Below, one piece after another: positions 35,601 to 45,530 of a DNA stretch of 64,000 bases. Every line of letters starts with the position of its first letter. Within the stretch, counting starts at the first letter, position 1. The position numbers were made by a program, and so were the translations under genes. The DNA is from Acinetobacter lwoffii. Lineage in GTDB: Bacteria; Pseudomonadota; Gammaproteobacteria; Pseudomonadales; Moraxellaceae. The stretch is from the NCBI RefSeq assembly GCF_019048525.1, contig NZ_CP077369.1:1054001-1118000 (forward strand), written 5' to 3'. The notes below the pieces were generated by a model. It was not told where the DNA came from. It did no database searches and was given only the letters and a program-made list of their open reading frames with translations.

Positions 35601-37865
35601 ATGGCTTTATTTAATAATAATCGATCAGCATGGGCATTCTGTGTGGCCGCACCGTTAATGGCTATGGTCAGTACGGCGAGTTATGCACAAACCTGGAAAA
35701 TCAACCTTCGAGATGCTGACTTAACTGCATTCATTAATGAAGTGGCCGATATTACCGGCAAAAACTTCGCAGTCGATCCGCGGGTACGTGGCAACGTGAC
35801 GGTCATCTCCAATAAAGCCCTGAATAAAAATGAAGTCTATGACCTGTTTTTAGGCGTACTGAATGTCAATGGTGTGGTGGCGATTCCTTCGGGTAACACC
35901 ATCAAGCTGGTTCCGGACAGCAATGTCAAAAGCTCAGGCATTCCCTATGATGCCAGAAGCCGTGCCAGTGGTGACCAGATTGTGACCCGAGTGTTGTGGC
36001 TGGAAAATACCAATCCGAATGACTTGATTCCTGCATTACGTCCTTTAATGCCGCAGTTTGCCCATTTGGCGGCGGTGCCGGGTACGAATGCCTTAATTGT
36101 GTCGGATCGTGCCAGCAATATTTACCAGCTGGAAACCATTATTCGTAATCTGGATGGCACCGGTCAAAATGATATTGAAGCGGTCAGTTTACAATCCAGT
36201 CAGGCCGAAGAAATGATTGGACTGATCGAGTCCATGACTGCCACCGGTGGAGCTAAAGATGTCCGCGGTTCACGGGTGCGGGTGATTGCAGATACTCGTA
36301 CCAACCGGATCATCATCAAAGGTGATCCCACGACGCGCAAACGGGTGCGTCAAGTGATCGAAACTCTGGATGTGCCGGCTGCGGATCGTTTGGGCGGTTT
36401 AAAAGTTTTTCGTCTGAAATATGCCAGTGCCAAAAATCTTGCGGAAATCTTGCAGGGGCTGGTGAGCGGGCAGGCGGTGAACAGTAGTAATTCAAATTCA
36501 GGTAGCACAACCTCGACCTCGTCTTCACTCAGTTCCAGCAGCAATTTAAATAACAACAATACCAGTACGGGTTCGAGTAGCAACACCTCTTCAGGCATTC
36601 AGCTGAATACCGGCATGAATAATGAGCAGGGCGGAATTACCAGTTTTAATGGTAATGGCGTCAGTATTATTGCCGATACCACGCAAAATTCTCTGGTGGT
36701 GAAAGCGGATCCACAACTGATGCGAGAAATTGAATCAGCAATTGACCAGCTGGATATCCGTCGTCAACAGGTGCTGATCGAAGCCGCGATTATTGAAGTG
36801 GAAGGAACCGATGCGGATCAACTCGGTGTGCAATGGGCCTTGGGTGATATCAGCAGTGGGATTGGGCTGGTGAACTTCGATAATTTTGGGACTAGTCTGA
36901 AAAATATTGCGGCCGGTTATCTCACCGGTGGTGGTGCAGGTGCTGCAAGTGCCGTGGGCGCGGGCAGTTCACTGGTACTCGGTGATTATCGTGAAGGCAG
37001 TGATGGTTCCCGTCGTCTGTATGGTGCGATGATTCAGGCACTCAAAGAAACCACTAAATCCAACCTGTTGTCTACGCCGTCGATTGTGACCATGGATAAT
37101 GAAGAAGCTTATATTGTGGTGGGTGAAAACGTACCTTTTGTGACAGGCTCAGTGTCTACAGGTGCTGCTGGAGTTGCTAATCCCTATACCACCATTGAAC
37201 GCAAGGATGTCGGGGTCACTTTAAAGGTGGTCCCGCATATTGGCGAAGATGGTACGGTACGCCTGGAAGTGGAACAGGAAGTTTCTGATGTCAAGGCCAG
37301 TAAAGGGCAGGCACAGGATCTGGTCACCAGCAAGCGAGCGATCAAAACCTCAATTCTGGCCGAACATGGACAAACCATTGTCCTTGGTGGTTTGATCTCA
37401 GATAACACCAGTTATGGGCGTCAGGCTGTACCTGGTCTGGGTGCGATTCCAGGCTTGGGACGTTTATTCCGTTCAGAAGGTAAGTCCAATCAGAAGCGTA
37501 ACCTGCTGATTTTTATCCATCCAACCATTGTAGGCGATAAAAATGCAGTGCGTAAACTGACCCAACAACGCTATAGTCAGCTATATAGTCTGCAACTCGC
37601 ACTCGATTCGGACGGGAACTTTGCCAAGCTGCCAGAAAGTGTTGAAGATGTGTATCAACAGCGAATTCCAGTATCCAGAACGCCATTGCAAAACTCGACT
37701 TATCAAACTGTGCCGACCGCACCCGTTCAGGCGCAGCCAGCCAATGTAGTTGTTACGCCGGTAGCGATAGAACCAGTGATTCAGCGACAAGTGGTAGAAC
37801 CCGTCCAACAGGTAGAAAAAAGTAAAAATACCGTTACAACAACCACACTTAGACCCAAAAGCTAA
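35601..37865 (+). CDS. gspD: type II secretion system secretin GspD
   Basis: GspD forms the outer-membrane pore of the type II system. The 754-residue protein has a signal peptide (cleavage near ASYA, residue 29), an N0 domain (INLRDADLTAFINEVADIT), N1-N3 repeats, and the secretin core with VGENVPFVTGS and VPGLGAIPGLGRLFR. The N3 region carries a long Ser/Asn/Thr linker (residues 293-334). A Pro/Gln/Val-rich tail may be the pilotin-binding region. Only gspN, gspC and gspD are here; the rest of the system must lie elsewhere, a split arrangement also known in Acinetobacter. Confidence 0.95.
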   Translation: MALFNNNRSAWAFCVAAPLMAMVSTASYAQTWKINLRDADLTAFINEVADITGKNFAVDPRVRGNVTVISNKALNKNEVYDLFLGVLNVNGVVAIPSGNTIKLVPDSNVKSSGIPYDARSRASGDQIVTRVLWLENTNPNDLIPALRPLMPQFAHLAAVPGTNALIVSDRASNIYQLETIIRNLDGTGQNDIEAVSLQSSQAEEMIGLIESMTATGGAKDVRGSRVRVIADTRTNRIIIKGDPTTRKRVRQVIETLDVPAADRLGGLKVFRLKYASAKNLAEILQGLVSGQAVNSSNSNSGSTTSTSSSLSSSSNLNNNNTSTGSSSNTSSGIQLNTGMNNEQGGITSFNGNGVSIIADTTQNSLVVKADPQLMREIESAIDQLDIRRQQVLIEAAIIEVEGTDADQLGVQWALGDISSGIGLVNFDNFGTSLKNIAAGYLTGGGAGAASAVGAGSSLVLGDYREGSDGSRRLYGAMIQALKETTKSNLLSTPSIVTMDNEEAYIVVGENVPFVTGSVSTGAAGVANPYTTIERKDVGVTLKVVPHIGEDGTVRLEVEQEVSDVKASKGQAQDLVTSKRAIKTSILAEHGQTIVLGGLISDNTSYGRQAVPGLGAIPGLGRLFRSEGKSNQKRNLLIFIHPTIVGDKNAVRKLTQQRYSQLYSLQLALDSDGNFAKLPESVEDVYQQRIPVSRTPLQNSTYQTVPTAPVQAQPANVVVTPVAIEPVIQRQVVEPVQQVEKSKNTVTTTTLRPKS

Positions 37866-37927
37866 GTCATTCGCATTTGCAGACAGCATGTTATGATAAT
37901 GTCAAAGAGAACAGAGAAGTAACTTTC

Positions 37928-38587
37928 ATGACTTGGAAAATACACGCGATTACAGGCGACTTAACAGGACAGGAAATTAGCATTGACCGTGACATGCTGG
38001 TGGGGCGTCATCAGGCGGCAGATATCGTGTTACAGGCTGCGGAAATCTCCCGTAAACATGCGGCATTTTTACTAAAGGATGATGCGCTCTGGGTGCAGGA
38101 TTTGGGTTCATCGAATGGCACTTTCGTCAATGATGTGCAGATTGCGCAAGAAACCTTATTAAAGCAGGATGACATTGTTCAGTTTGCCAGCTTGAAATTT
38201 TCAGTAATGGCGCCTGCGGCTGCAGTAGAGGTTCCAGCAGAAATTGAAGCAACGGCAGAAAAAGTCGTGGAACAGGTCGAAGTCGCTGAGCCTACACCTG
38301 CACAGCAAATGAATGATCAGGGAATGCCGGAACTGAAACATCGTGATGCTACGGTACAATTAACCCGTGATGGCATGCCAACCAATGTCGGTATTCCAAA
38401 ACCGGCACCTATTCCGGAAGGCGTGGACATTAATGCGGTAAAACCAGAGCCTACCCCAATTCCGGTTGAGCAGCCTGTATCACGTGTAGAACAGGAAAAA
38501 GAAACCCAGAAAAATGTATCTGTAGGTTTGATTTCAGTGATTGTGCTGATTATTTTGGCAATTATGGCTTGGTTGTTGTTCAAATAA
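37928..38587 (+). CDS. FHA-domain protein with C-terminal membrane anchor
   Basis: A 219-residue protein. Residues 1-95 form an FHA phosphothreonine-binding domain (MLVGRHQAADIVL, ISRKHAAF, DLGSSNGTFVND). A long Pro/Glu/Val-rich linker follows, and a membrane helix closes the protein (VGLISVIVLIILAIMAWLL). The FHA part therefore faces the cytoplasm. The binding partner is unknown, and no kinase is nearby. The frame extends to 37877; the ATG at 37928 matches the domain start. It sits 62 bases after gspD and may be co-transcribed. Confidence 0.82.
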   Translation: MTWKIHAITGDLTGQEISIDRDMLVGRHQAADIVLQAAEISRKHAAFLLKDDALWVQDLGSSNGTFVNDVQIAQETLLKQDDIVQFASLKFSVMAPAAAVEVPAEIEATAEKVVEQVEVAEPTPAQQMNDQGMPELKHRDATVQLTRDGMPTNVGIPKPAPIPEGVDINAVKPEPTPIPVEQPVSRVEQEKETQKNVSVGLISVIVLIILAIMAWLLFK

Positions 38588-38607
38588 GCTGATGATTGGT
38601 TACAATC

Positions 38608-38634
38608 AAGGCATGCATAGCGCATGCCTTTTTT
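38608..38634 (+). terminator. intrinsic terminator
   Basis: A 9-bp stem AAGGCATGC / GCATGCCTT followed by T residues, ending the gspNCD-FHA transcript. Confidence 0.85.
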
Positions 38635-38665
38635 GTGGCTGCGCACATTATAAAAGAGGGTCGGG

Positions 38666-39334
38666 ATGTCTATTGCACAATTAGAAAAGCGTGAACTGAT
38701 CTTGTTTGATCTGGATGGTACCTTGGTGGATTCAGCACATGATCTGTATCGCGCCATGAATATGAGCCTGAATGTGCTGCAATTGCCTCTGGTAACTGAA
38801 GAGCAGGTACGGACCTGGATAGGTAAGGGCACGTCGATATTCTGTGAAAGTGTACTCCAGCATCTGGTGGGTGAAGTCACACCGGCACAGCATCAGGAAC
38901 TCTTAACGACTTTTCTGGATATCTATAATGTCGATCCCTGCGTCGATACCGTTCCTTTTCCGGGAATCCTGAAATTTCTGGACTGGGCTAAAGCCCAAGG
39001 TAAAACCCTGATTTGTGTGACCAATAAGCCTGAACTTCCTGCCCGCAGTATCTTAGATACCTTGGATATGGCTCATTATTTTGCCGATACCATTGGTGGT
39101 GACCGTTTTACTGAACGTAAACCGCACCCACGCCAGTTGCTGCACTGTGTTGAACATTATGGCGTAAGTAAAGAACAGGTTTTGCTTATTGGAGATTCTT
39201 CCAATGATGTCGAAGCTGCGCGCCGCGCCGGGATTGATTGTGTTGTAGTCAGCTATGGCTATAATCATGGTGAAAATATTGCAGATTGTCAGCCACAGCA
39301 GATTGTGGATGATCTTAGAGAATTACTTGCCTAA
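38666..39334 (+). CDS. gph: phosphoglycolate phosphatase Gph
   Basis: A HAD-family phosphatase of 222 residues, with the nucleophile motif LFDLDGTLVDS, motif II CVTNKPE, and motif IV LLIGDSSNDVEAA. Gene context (just upstream of trpE) is the one common in Pseudomonas, supporting Gph, which removes phosphoglycolate formed in DNA repair. Other HAD substrates cannot be excluded. AAGAGGGT precedes the ATG. Confidence 0.88.
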   Translation: MSIAQLEKRELILFDLDGTLVDSAHDLYRAMNMSLNVLQLPLVTEEQVRTWIGKGTSIFCESVLQHLVGEVTPAQHQELLTTFLDIYNVDPCVDTVPFPGILKFLDWAKAQGKTLICVTNKPELPARSILDTLDMAHYFADTIGGDRFTERKPHPRQLLHCVEHYGVSKEQVLLIGDSSNDVEAARRAGIDCVVVSYGYNHGENIADCQPQQIVDDLRELLA

Positions 39335-39355
39335 TACGCGTACTAAGGAAAGAAA

Positions 39356-39418
39356 ATGAATAGTTGTAAGGTTTTTCGATGGCGTCGCTCAGTTCAATTC
39401 TATTTACATACTGAGTAA
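39356..39418 (+). CDS. possible trpE leader peptide
   Basis: A 20-codon frame with an AAGGAAAG ribosome binding site ends 24 bases before the trpE ATG. It contains a single Trp codon between arginines (FRWRRSV). A leader this close to trpE leaves no space for a classic attenuator, but ribosome stalling or translational coupling could still respond to tryptophan. It may also be chance. Confidence 0.35.
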   Translation: MNSCKVFRWRRSVQFYLHTE

Positions 39419-39442
39419 CCCTAATTTAAAGAGAAAAACCGC

Positions 39443-40936
39443 ATGACCACTCAAGCACAATTCCAGCAACTTGCTGCGCAAGGCTATAACCTCATTCCTG
39501 TTTATCGTCAGCGTCTGGCAGATACCGATACACCACTTTCTATTTTTGCTCGGCTTAAACAGCATCAGCAGGCTTATTTATTCGAGTCTGTAGAAGGTGG
39601 TGAGAACTGGGCACGCTATTCGATTATTGGACTAGGTGAATCCACGGTATTTTCCTGCAATGCAGGCGAGTTGACGGTACAGCACGCAGATGATTCGATT
39701 GAAAAGCAGCACTGTGCGGACCCATTTCAATATATTCGCGACTTTCAGGCGCAATTTAAGGTGCCAACCCAGGCAGAATTACCGGACCTACCGAGTTTTA
39801 CTGGTGGATTAGTCGGTTACTTTGGTTATGACGCGGTGCGTTATATCGAACCGAAATTAAAAAATGTGCCGGAAGCGGATCCGGTCGGCTTGCCAGATAT
39901 CTGGATGATGCTCTCTAAAACAGTGATTGTATTTGATAACCTGAAAGATACCTTGTTCTTAATTGTACATGCGGATGCCACTGCCCCGGGTTCTTATGAA
40001 AAAGCACATGAACAATTAAATGAATTGGAAAATATTCTGGCCACGCCCATCAGCCTTAAAGCTGAAAAACATACGCCGCCACATTTTGAGTCCCTCACCG
40101 GACATGACAACTTCATTGCTTCGGTGGAAAAGGTCAAAGAGTATATTCGTGCTGGAGATGTAATGCAGGTCGTACCCGGGCACCGGATGGTGTCTGACTT
40201 CGACGGTGACCCGCTACAGGTGTATCGTGCGCTGCGTCATCTCAATCCATCGCCGTATTTGTTCCTGGTGCAAGGGCAGACCTTGGAAAATAACACGCCA
40301 TTCCATATTGTCGGCTCTTCTCCTGAAATTCTGTCCCGTCTGGAAAATGGTATTGCCACAGTTCGTCCATTAGCGGGAACCCGTCCACGTGGCAAAACCA
40401 AAGAAGAAGATCTGGCACTTGAGCAGGACTTACTCTCTGACGAAAAAGAAATTGCTGAACATGTCATGCTGATTGATCTGGGACGTAATGATGTGGGACG
40501 CATTGCAAAAATTGGCAAAGTGCAGGTAACTGATCAAATGGTGATCGAACGTTATTCACATGTGATGCATATTGTCTCCAATGTGCAGGGTGAAGTACGT
40601 GATGATGTCGATGCTCTGGACGTTTTTAAGGCAACTTTCCCCGCAGGCACACTTTCAGGCGCGCCAAAAATCCGTGCCATGGAAATTATTGATGAAGTTG
40701 AGCCGGTAAAACGTGGAATTTTCGGTGGCGCTGTTGGTTATTTAGGCTGGCATGGCGAAATGGACATGTCGATTGCGATTCGTACCTGTATCATTCGCGA
40801 AAATAAGGTCTATGTGCAGGCCGGAGCAGGGCTAGTTGCCGACTCAAATCCTGAATCTGAGTGGAATGAAACCCAAATAAAAGCTCGCGCAGTGATCAAA
40901 GCGGTTGAATTATCATCAAATGGTTTGATTTTATGA
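39443..40936 (+). CDS. trpE: anthranilate synthase component I TrpE
   Basis: TrpE converts chorismate to anthranilate using ammonia from TrpG. The 497-residue protein has a feedback-site segment YLFESVEGGENWARYS and the chorismate-binding core with HIVGSSPEILSR, VRPLAGTRPRG and FPAGTLSGAPKIRAMEI. trpG is not adjacent in this window. A purine-rich AAAGAG precedes the ATG at a moderate distance, and a candidate leader peptide lies just upstream. Confidence 0.95.
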   Translation: MTTQAQFQQLAAQGYNLIPVYRQRLADTDTPLSIFARLKQHQQAYLFESVEGGENWARYSIIGLGESTVFSCNAGELTVQHADDSIEKQHCADPFQYIRDFQAQFKVPTQAELPDLPSFTGGLVGYFGYDAVRYIEPKLKNVPEADPVGLPDIWMMLSKTVIVFDNLKDTLFLIVHADATAPGSYEKAHEQLNELENILATPISLKAEKHTPPHFESLTGHDNFIASVEKVKEYIRAGDVMQVVPGHRMVSDFDGDPLQVYRALRHLNPSPYLFLVQGQTLENNTPFHIVGSSPEILSRLENGIATVRPLAGTRPRGKTKEEDLALEQDLLSDEKEIAEHVMLIDLGRNDVGRIAKIGKVQVTDQMVIERYSHVMHIVSNVQGEVRDDVDALDVFKATFPAGTLSGAPKIRAMEIIDEVEPVKRGIFGGAVGYLGWHGEMDMSIAIRTCIIRENKVYVQAGAGLVADSNPESEWNETQIKARAVIKAVELSSNGLIL

Positions 40937-40965
40937 GTTTTTGACGTTTTTTTTGAAAAAAACAC

Positions 40966-40993
40966 TTGCAAGGATTCTGAGTTTTGCTAAACT
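40966..40993 (+). promoter_or_regulatory. promoter of the tRNA-tuf operon
   Basis: TTGCAA (40966-40971) and TAAACT (40988-40993) are 16 bases apart, followed by a GC-rich stretch as in stringently controlled promoters. The first tRNA begins 42 bases further on. Confidence 0.6.
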
Positions 40994-41034
40994 GCACACC
41001 GTTCCGATACGAAACGTACGAAACACTAAGAAAC

Positions 41035-41110
<76 letters not shown>

Positions 41111-41166
41111 TCTTAGGGGTTTGGTAGTGTGAAGTAAAGAACAGCACTGATGTAAGTGTAAAAAAT

Positions 41167-41250
41167 GGTGAGGTTCCCGAGCGGTCAAAGGGGGCGGACT
41201 GTAACTCCGCTACGAAAGTTTCGAAGGTTCGAATCCTTCCCTCACCACCA
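41167..41250 (+). tRNA. tRNA-Tyr (GTA)
   Basis: An 84-nt class II tRNA with a long variable arm, anticodon GTA and encoded CCA. The acceptor GGTGAGG/CCTCACC pairs fully. Confidence 0.95.
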
Positions 41251-41288
41251 ATTTTAAGACTTCAATAAGTGGTTTGTACCAACATCGT

Positions 41289-41364
41289 GCGGGAGTAGCT
41301 CAGTTGGTAGAGCGGTAGCCTTCCAAGCTACATGTCGCGAGTTCGACCCTCGTCTCCCGCTCCA
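41289..41364 (+). tRNA. tRNA-Gly (TCC)
   Basis: A 76-nt cloverleaf ending TCCA, anticodon loop CTTCCAA. All stems pair. Confidence 0.95.
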
Positions 41365-41381
41365 TTGAAGTACTAATATTT

Positions 41382-41456
<75 letters not shown>

Positions 41457-41607
41457 GATTACAGTTTAGCAACTTTGTTGCAAAGAAATTCCAAAAGCAG
41501 GCTATTTAGTCTGCTTTTCAAGTATTTGGTGTTCGGTTTTTTTTAAACGATATGTCGGAGCTGGGTTTTACTCAGAATTGTGTTCGACGTAAACGAGGAA
41601 GATTAAC

Positions 41608-42798
41608 ATGGCTAAGGCTAAGTTTGAACGTAATAAGCCACACGTTAACGTGGGCACAATTGGTCACGTTGACCATGGTAAAACAACTTTAACGGCTGCA
41701 ATTGCAACTGTATGTGCGAAGAAATTCGGTGGCGAAGCGAAAGACTACGCTGCAATCGACTCTGCACCAGAAGAAAAAGCACGTGGTATTACAATTAATA
41801 CTTCACACGTAGAATACGATTCTCCAACTCGTCACTACGCTCACGTAGATTGCCCGGGCCACGCCGATTATGTTAAAAACATGATTACTGGTGCTGCTCA
41901 GATGGACGGCGCGATCCTTGTATGTGCTGCGACTGATGGTCCTATGCCACAGACTCGTGAACACATCCTGCTTTCTCGTCAGGTAGGTGTACCTTACATC
42001 GTTGTATTCTTGAACAAATGCGACCTTGTAGACGATGAAGAGCTTCTTGAGCTAGTTGAAATGGAAGTTCGTGAACTTCTTTCTACTTACGACTTCCCGG
42101 GTGATGACACTCCAGTGATCCGTGGTTCTGCTCTTCTTGCGCTTAACGGTGATGACAGCCAATACGGCGAGCCAGCGGTAGTTGCGCTTGTTGAAGCACT
42201 TGACTCTTACATTCCAGAGCCAGAGCGTGCAATTGACCTTCCATTCCTTATGCCAATTGAAGACGTATTCTCAATCTCTGGTCGTGGTACAGTAGTAACT
42301 GGCCGTGTAGAGACTGGTATCGTTAAAGTAGGTGAGTCTGTAGAAATCGTTGGTATCCGTGATACTCAAACTACTACAGTAACCGGCGTAGAAATGTTCC
42401 GTAAGCTTCTTGACGAAGGTCGTGCGGGCGAGAACTGTGGTGTTCTTCTTCGTGGTACTAAGCGTGAAGACGTACAACGTGGTCAAGTATTGACTAAACC
42501 AGGTGCGATCAAGCCACACACTAAATTCGATGCGGAAGTATATGTACTTTCTAAAGAAGAAGGTGGTCGTCACACTCCATTCCTTAACGGTTACCGTCCA
42601 CAGTTCTACTTCCGTACTACGGACGTAACTGGTGCGATCGCGCTTAAAGAAGGCGTGGAAATGGTTATGCCTGGTGACAACGTTGAGATGTCAGTAGAGC
42701 TAATCCACCCGATCGCAATGGACCCAGGTCTACGTTTTGCGATCCGTGAAGGTGGTCGTACAGTTGGTGCTGGTGTAGTTGCTAAAGTAACTGCATAA
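41608..42798 (+). CDS. tuf: elongation factor Tu
   Basis: EF-Tu brings aminoacyl-tRNA to the ribosome. The 396-residue protein has the GTPase motifs [17 protein letters not shown] and NKCD, then domains II and III ending in [13 protein letters not shown]. The position behind four tRNA genes corresponds to tufB of E. coli; a second tuf copy probably exists elsewhere. AGGAAG precedes the ATG. Codon use is strongly biased, as in highly expressed genes. Confidence 0.98.
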   Translation: MAKAKFERNKPHVNVGTIGHVDHGKTTLTAAIATVCAKKFGGEAKDYAAIDSAPEEKARGITINTSHVEYDSPTRHYAHVDCPGHADYVKNMITGAAQMDGAILVCAATDGPMPQTREHILLSRQVGVPYIVVFLNKCDLVDDEELLELVEMEVRELLSTYDFPGDDTPVIRGSALLALNGDDSQYGEPAVVALVEALDSYIPEPERAIDLPFLMPIEDVFSISGRGTVVTGRVETGIVKVGESVEIVGIRDTQTTTVTGVEMFRKLLDEGRAGENCGVLLRGTKREDVQRGQVLTKPGAIKPHTKFDAEVYVLSKEEGGRHTPFLNGYRPQFYFRTTDVTGAIALKEGVEMVMPGDNVEMSVELIHPIAMDPGLRFAIREGGRTVGAGVVAKVTA

Positions 42799-42815
42799 TC
42801 ATAGAATAAGACAAG

Positions 42816-42847
42816 CAGGTTGGAGCTTAGGCTCCAACTTGTTGTTT
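42816..42847 (+). terminator. hairpin after tuf
   Basis: CAGGTTGGAGC pairs with GCTCCAACTTG (11 bp with one G-U) and is followed by a weak T-rich stretch. It may be a partial terminator or processing site before tRNA-Trp. Confidence 0.5.
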
Positions 42848-42850
42848 TGC

Positions 42851-42926
42851 AGGTCAGTAGTTCAATTGGTAGAGCGTCGGTCTCCAAAACCGAATGTTGG
42901 GGGTTCGAGTCCCTCCTGACCTGCCA
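42851..42926 (+). tRNA. tRNA-Trp (CCA)
   Basis: A 76-nt cloverleaf with encoded CCA end, anticodon loop CTCCAAA, acceptor AGGTCAG/CTGACCT. Placed between tuf and secE. Confidence 0.95.
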
Positions 42927-43000
42927 AGTTTCTAAAAAGACGCTTGATGTCGGCAAAATTGGTCATATAATAAGTCGCGAAACCTACGACGAGTACAAAA

Positions 43001-43441
43001 ATGTCGAATGAAAAATCACGCGACGCATTAGGCGAAGCGGTAATTCCTCAAAGAAATAATCCTGCAGTAGATGTAAGTTCTGGTTCTCCATTAGACATGG
43101 TTCTATGGGTTATCGCCTTGATTTTATTGGTTGGTGCAATGATGGTAAACCAATATTTACCAGCGTACTGGGCACCTGCGAATGATATTTGGGTGCGCGT
43201 TGGGGTGATTTTGGCTTGTATCGTTGCAGCATTCGGTTTATTATACGCCACCCATCAAGGCAAAGGCTTTATTCGTCTGCTAAAAGATGCACGAATTGAG
43301 TTGCGTCGAGTGACCTGGCCTACCAAGCAAGAGACGATGTCCACATCTTGGCAAGTTCTTGTTGTAGTCGTAATTGCATCCATCTTATTGTGGTGTTTTG
43401 ACTATATTTTAGGCTGGTTAATGAAGTTTATTATCGGGTAA
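43001..43441 (+). CDS. secE: preprotein translocase subunit SecE
   Basis: SecE is an essential part of the SecYEG channel. The 146-residue protein has three membrane helices (about 30-46, 60-83, 118-143) and the conserved amphipathic piece [16 protein letters not shown]. This is the long three-helix form of gammaproteobacteria. It is seven bases upstream of nusG. Confidence 0.96.
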   Translation: MSNEKSRDALGEAVIPQRNNPAVDVSSGSPLDMVLWVIALILLVGAMMVNQYLPAYWAPANDIWVRVGVILACIVAAFGLLYATHQGKGFIRLLKDARIELRRVTWPTKQETMSTSWQVLVVVVIASILLWCFDYILGWLMKFIIG

Positions 43442-43448
43442 GAGAGCT

Positions 43449-43982
43449 ATGAAACGTTGGTACATTATTCATGCCTATTCAGGTTATGAAAAACAAGTGA
43501 TGCGTTCGCTTAATGATCGAATCCAGCGTAGCGCTGTTGCCGATAGCTTTGGTGAAGTCCTTGTTCCTACCGAAGAAGTGGTAGAAATGAAGGATGGCAA
43601 GAAGCGTAAATCAGAGCGTAAGTTCTTTCCTGGCTATGTCCTAGTCGAAATGGAAATGAACGATGATACTTGGCACATTGTTAAAGAATGTCCAAAAGTT
43701 TTAGGTTTTATTGGTGGTACGGCTGAAAAACCGGCACCGATTACGCAAAAAGAAGCAGATGCGATTCTTGCGCGTGTACGTAATACTGGTGAAGCGCCTC
43801 GTCCTAAGACGATGTTTGAACCAGGCGAAGAATTACTCGTGGTTGACGGTCCATTCACTGACTTTAAAGGTGTGGTGGAAGAAGTTCAATACGAAAAGTC
43901 ACGTTTAACGCTGACCATTAATGTATTTAACCGACCAACTCAAGTTGAATTGGAATTTCGTCAAGTCGAAAAATCAGTCTAA
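43449..43982 (+). CDS. nusG: transcription termination/antitermination factor NusG
   Basis: NusG binds RNA polymerase, aids elongation and links it to Rho and the ribosome. The 177-residue protein has the NGN domain ([26 protein letters not shown]) and a C-terminal KOW domain ([15 protein letters not shown]). It shares a transcript with secE and a good GAGAG site precedes the ATG. Confidence 0.97.
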   Translation: MKRWYIIHAYSGYEKQVMRSLNDRIQRSAVADSFGEVLVPTEEVVEMKDGKKRKSERKFFPGYVLVEMEMNDDTWHIVKECPKVLGFIGGTAEKPAPITQKEADAILARVRNTGEAPRPKTMFEPGEELLVVDGPFTDFKGVVEEVQYEKSRLTLTINVFNRPTQVELEFRQVEKSV

Positions 43983-44000
43983 TTTGTATGGGTTGAAAAC

Positions 44001-44030
44001 GCCTGACTTATTTATAAGTCAGGCATTGTT
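44001..44030 (+). terminator. 10-bp hairpin between nusG and rplK
   Basis: GCCTGACTTA pairs perfectly with TAAGTCAGGC around TTTA and is followed by ATTGTTGTTG. The T stretch is weak, so it may terminate only part of the transcripts. Confidence 0.55.
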
Positions 44031-44101
44031 GTTGTAACGGTATCGTTACTTGAAATCATTGGGGAGCCTTCACCGGCGTTTGCACCCAGAGGTAATTTGA
44101 A

Positions 44102-44530
44102 ATGGCTAAGAAGATTGACGGCTATATCAAGCTGCAAGTTCCAGCTGGTAAAGCGAATCCATCTCCACCGATTGGTCCTGCACTAGGTCAACGTGGTGTG
44201 AACATCATGGCATTCTGTAAAGAATTCAATGCTGCTACACAAAAAGTTGAAGCTGGTCTGCCAATTCCAGTCGTGATCACTGTGTACAACGACAAGTCGT
44301 TCACATTCATCATGAAAACTCCACCTGCTGCTGTTCTTCTTAAGAAAGCTGCTGGTATCCAGAAGGGTTCAGCTGTACCTAACAAAACTAAAGTTGGTAA
44401 GTTGACTCGTGCTCAAATCGAAGAAATCGCGACTACTAAAGAACCAGATTTGACTGGTGCTGATTTAGACGCACGTGTACGTACCATTGCTGGTTCTGCG
44501 CGTTCTATGGGCTTGGAAGTGGAGCTTTAA
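44102..44530 (+). CDS. rplK: 50S ribosomal protein L11
   Basis: L11 forms the GTPase-associated stalk base. The 142-residue protein has the Pro-rich N-terminus [20 protein letters not shown] and the C-terminal rRNA-binding part ending [14 protein letters not shown] precedes the ATG. rplA follows after three bases. The leader, with GGGGAGCC ... CACC, may hold an L1 feedback site as in E. coli (inference). Confidence 0.98.
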   Translation: MAKKIDGYIKLQVPAGKANPSPPIGPALGQRGVNIMAFCKEFNAATQKVEAGLPIPVVITVYNDKSFTFIMKTPPAAVLLKKAAGIQKGSAVPNKTKVGKLTRAQIEEIATTKEPDLTGADLDARVRTIAGSARSMGLEVEL

Positions 44531-44533
44531 GAC

Positions 44534-45229
44534 ATGGCTAAATTAACTAAACGTCAAAAAGCGATTGTAGCTGCTGTAGAAGCACACAAAGTTTACACGC
44601 TAGAAGAAGCTGTTGCAGTTTTAGAGAGCCTTCCAGCTCCTAAATTCAAAGAATCTCTAGATATCGCGGTAAACCTAGGTGTTGATCCTCGTAAGTCTGA
44701 CCAGGTTGTTCGTGGTGCGACTACACTTCCTGCAGGTACTGGTAAAACTGTACGTGTAGCTGTATTCGCTCAAGGCGCTGCTGCTGAAGCTGCTAAAGCT
44801 GAAGGTGCAGACGTTGTTGGTTTCGACGATCTTGCTGAAAGCATCCAAGCGGGTAACCTTGACTTTGACGTAGTAATTGCTGCTCCAGATGCAATGCGCG
44901 TTGTAGGTAAACTTGGTACGATCCTTGGTCCACGTGGCTTAATGCCAAACCCTAAAGTGGGTACTGTAACTCCTGACGTTGCTACTGCAGTTAAAAATGC
45001 AAAAGCTGGTCAAGCACGTTACCGCGTAGACAAAGCTGGTATTATCCACGCTGCGATCGGTCAAGTAGGTTTTGAGGCTGCTGCTGTTCGTCAAAACGTT
45101 GAAGCACTTGTTGCTGACTTGAAGCGTTTGAAACCTGCTACGTCTAAAGGCGTATACATTCAAAAGATCACTTTGAGCTCAACTATGGGTCCTGGTTTGA
45201 TCGTTGATGTAGCAAACGTTTCTAAATAA
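44534..45229 (+). CDS. rplA: 50S ribosomal protein L1
   Basis: L1 builds the mobile stalk at the E site and represses its own operon in E. coli. The 231-residue protein has the expected two-domain sequence ([33 protein letters not shown]). The three-base gap from rplK suggests coupled translation. Confidence 0.98.
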   Translation: MAKLTKRQKAIVAAVEAHKVYTLEEAVAVLESLPAPKFKESLDIAVNLGVDPRKSDQVVRGATTLPAGTGKTVRVAVFAQGAAAEAAKAEGADVVGFDDLAESIQAGNLDFDVVIAAPDAMRVVGKLGTILGPRGLMPNPKVGTVTPDVATAVKNAKAGQARYRVDKAGIIHAAIGQVGFEAAAVRQNVEALVADLKRLKPATSKGVYIQKITLSSTMGPGLIVDVANVSK

Positions 45230-45261
45230 GTCTCGACTTATTACAGAATTTTAAAGCCCTG

Positions 45262-45294
45262 AGTAAAATTTGAAGCAGTGCTTCAAATTTTACG
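45262..45294 (+). repeat. 14-bp perfect hairpin after rplA
   Basis: GTAAAATTTGAAGC pairs with GCTTCAAATTTTAC around AGT. There is no T run, so it is more likely an RNA-processing or stability element than a terminator. Confidence 0.6.
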
Positions 45295-45299
45295 CAAGA

Positions 45300-45530
45300 A
45301 ACGCTCCGTCGTATTTTGCAAACTTAGGCAAACTTTGAATTGATAAATGAAAATTTATCAGCGTCAAAGACCGCGGGCGAGGGGAGTTTTATGCTTCTCT
45401 CTTAATAGTCCAGCCTGCGTAGACGCGGTGGTGTGATTTGTTCATCCTCCGCGTGTGAGTCCAGTGATGGTCTTGCGAATTGGGAGTGTACTTCGCGTAA
45501 GTACATAAATCACCGTTAGGAGGTTTTACA
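45300..45530 (+). promoter_or_regulatory. rplJ leader, probable L10 autoregulatory region
   Basis: A 230-nt structured leader before rplJ, rich in short GC helices (CTGCGTAGACGCGG, CACCGTTAGGAGG). In E. coli and many bacteria the L10-(L12)4 complex binds such a leader to repress rplJL. The identity is inferred from position and length. Confidence 0.55.
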
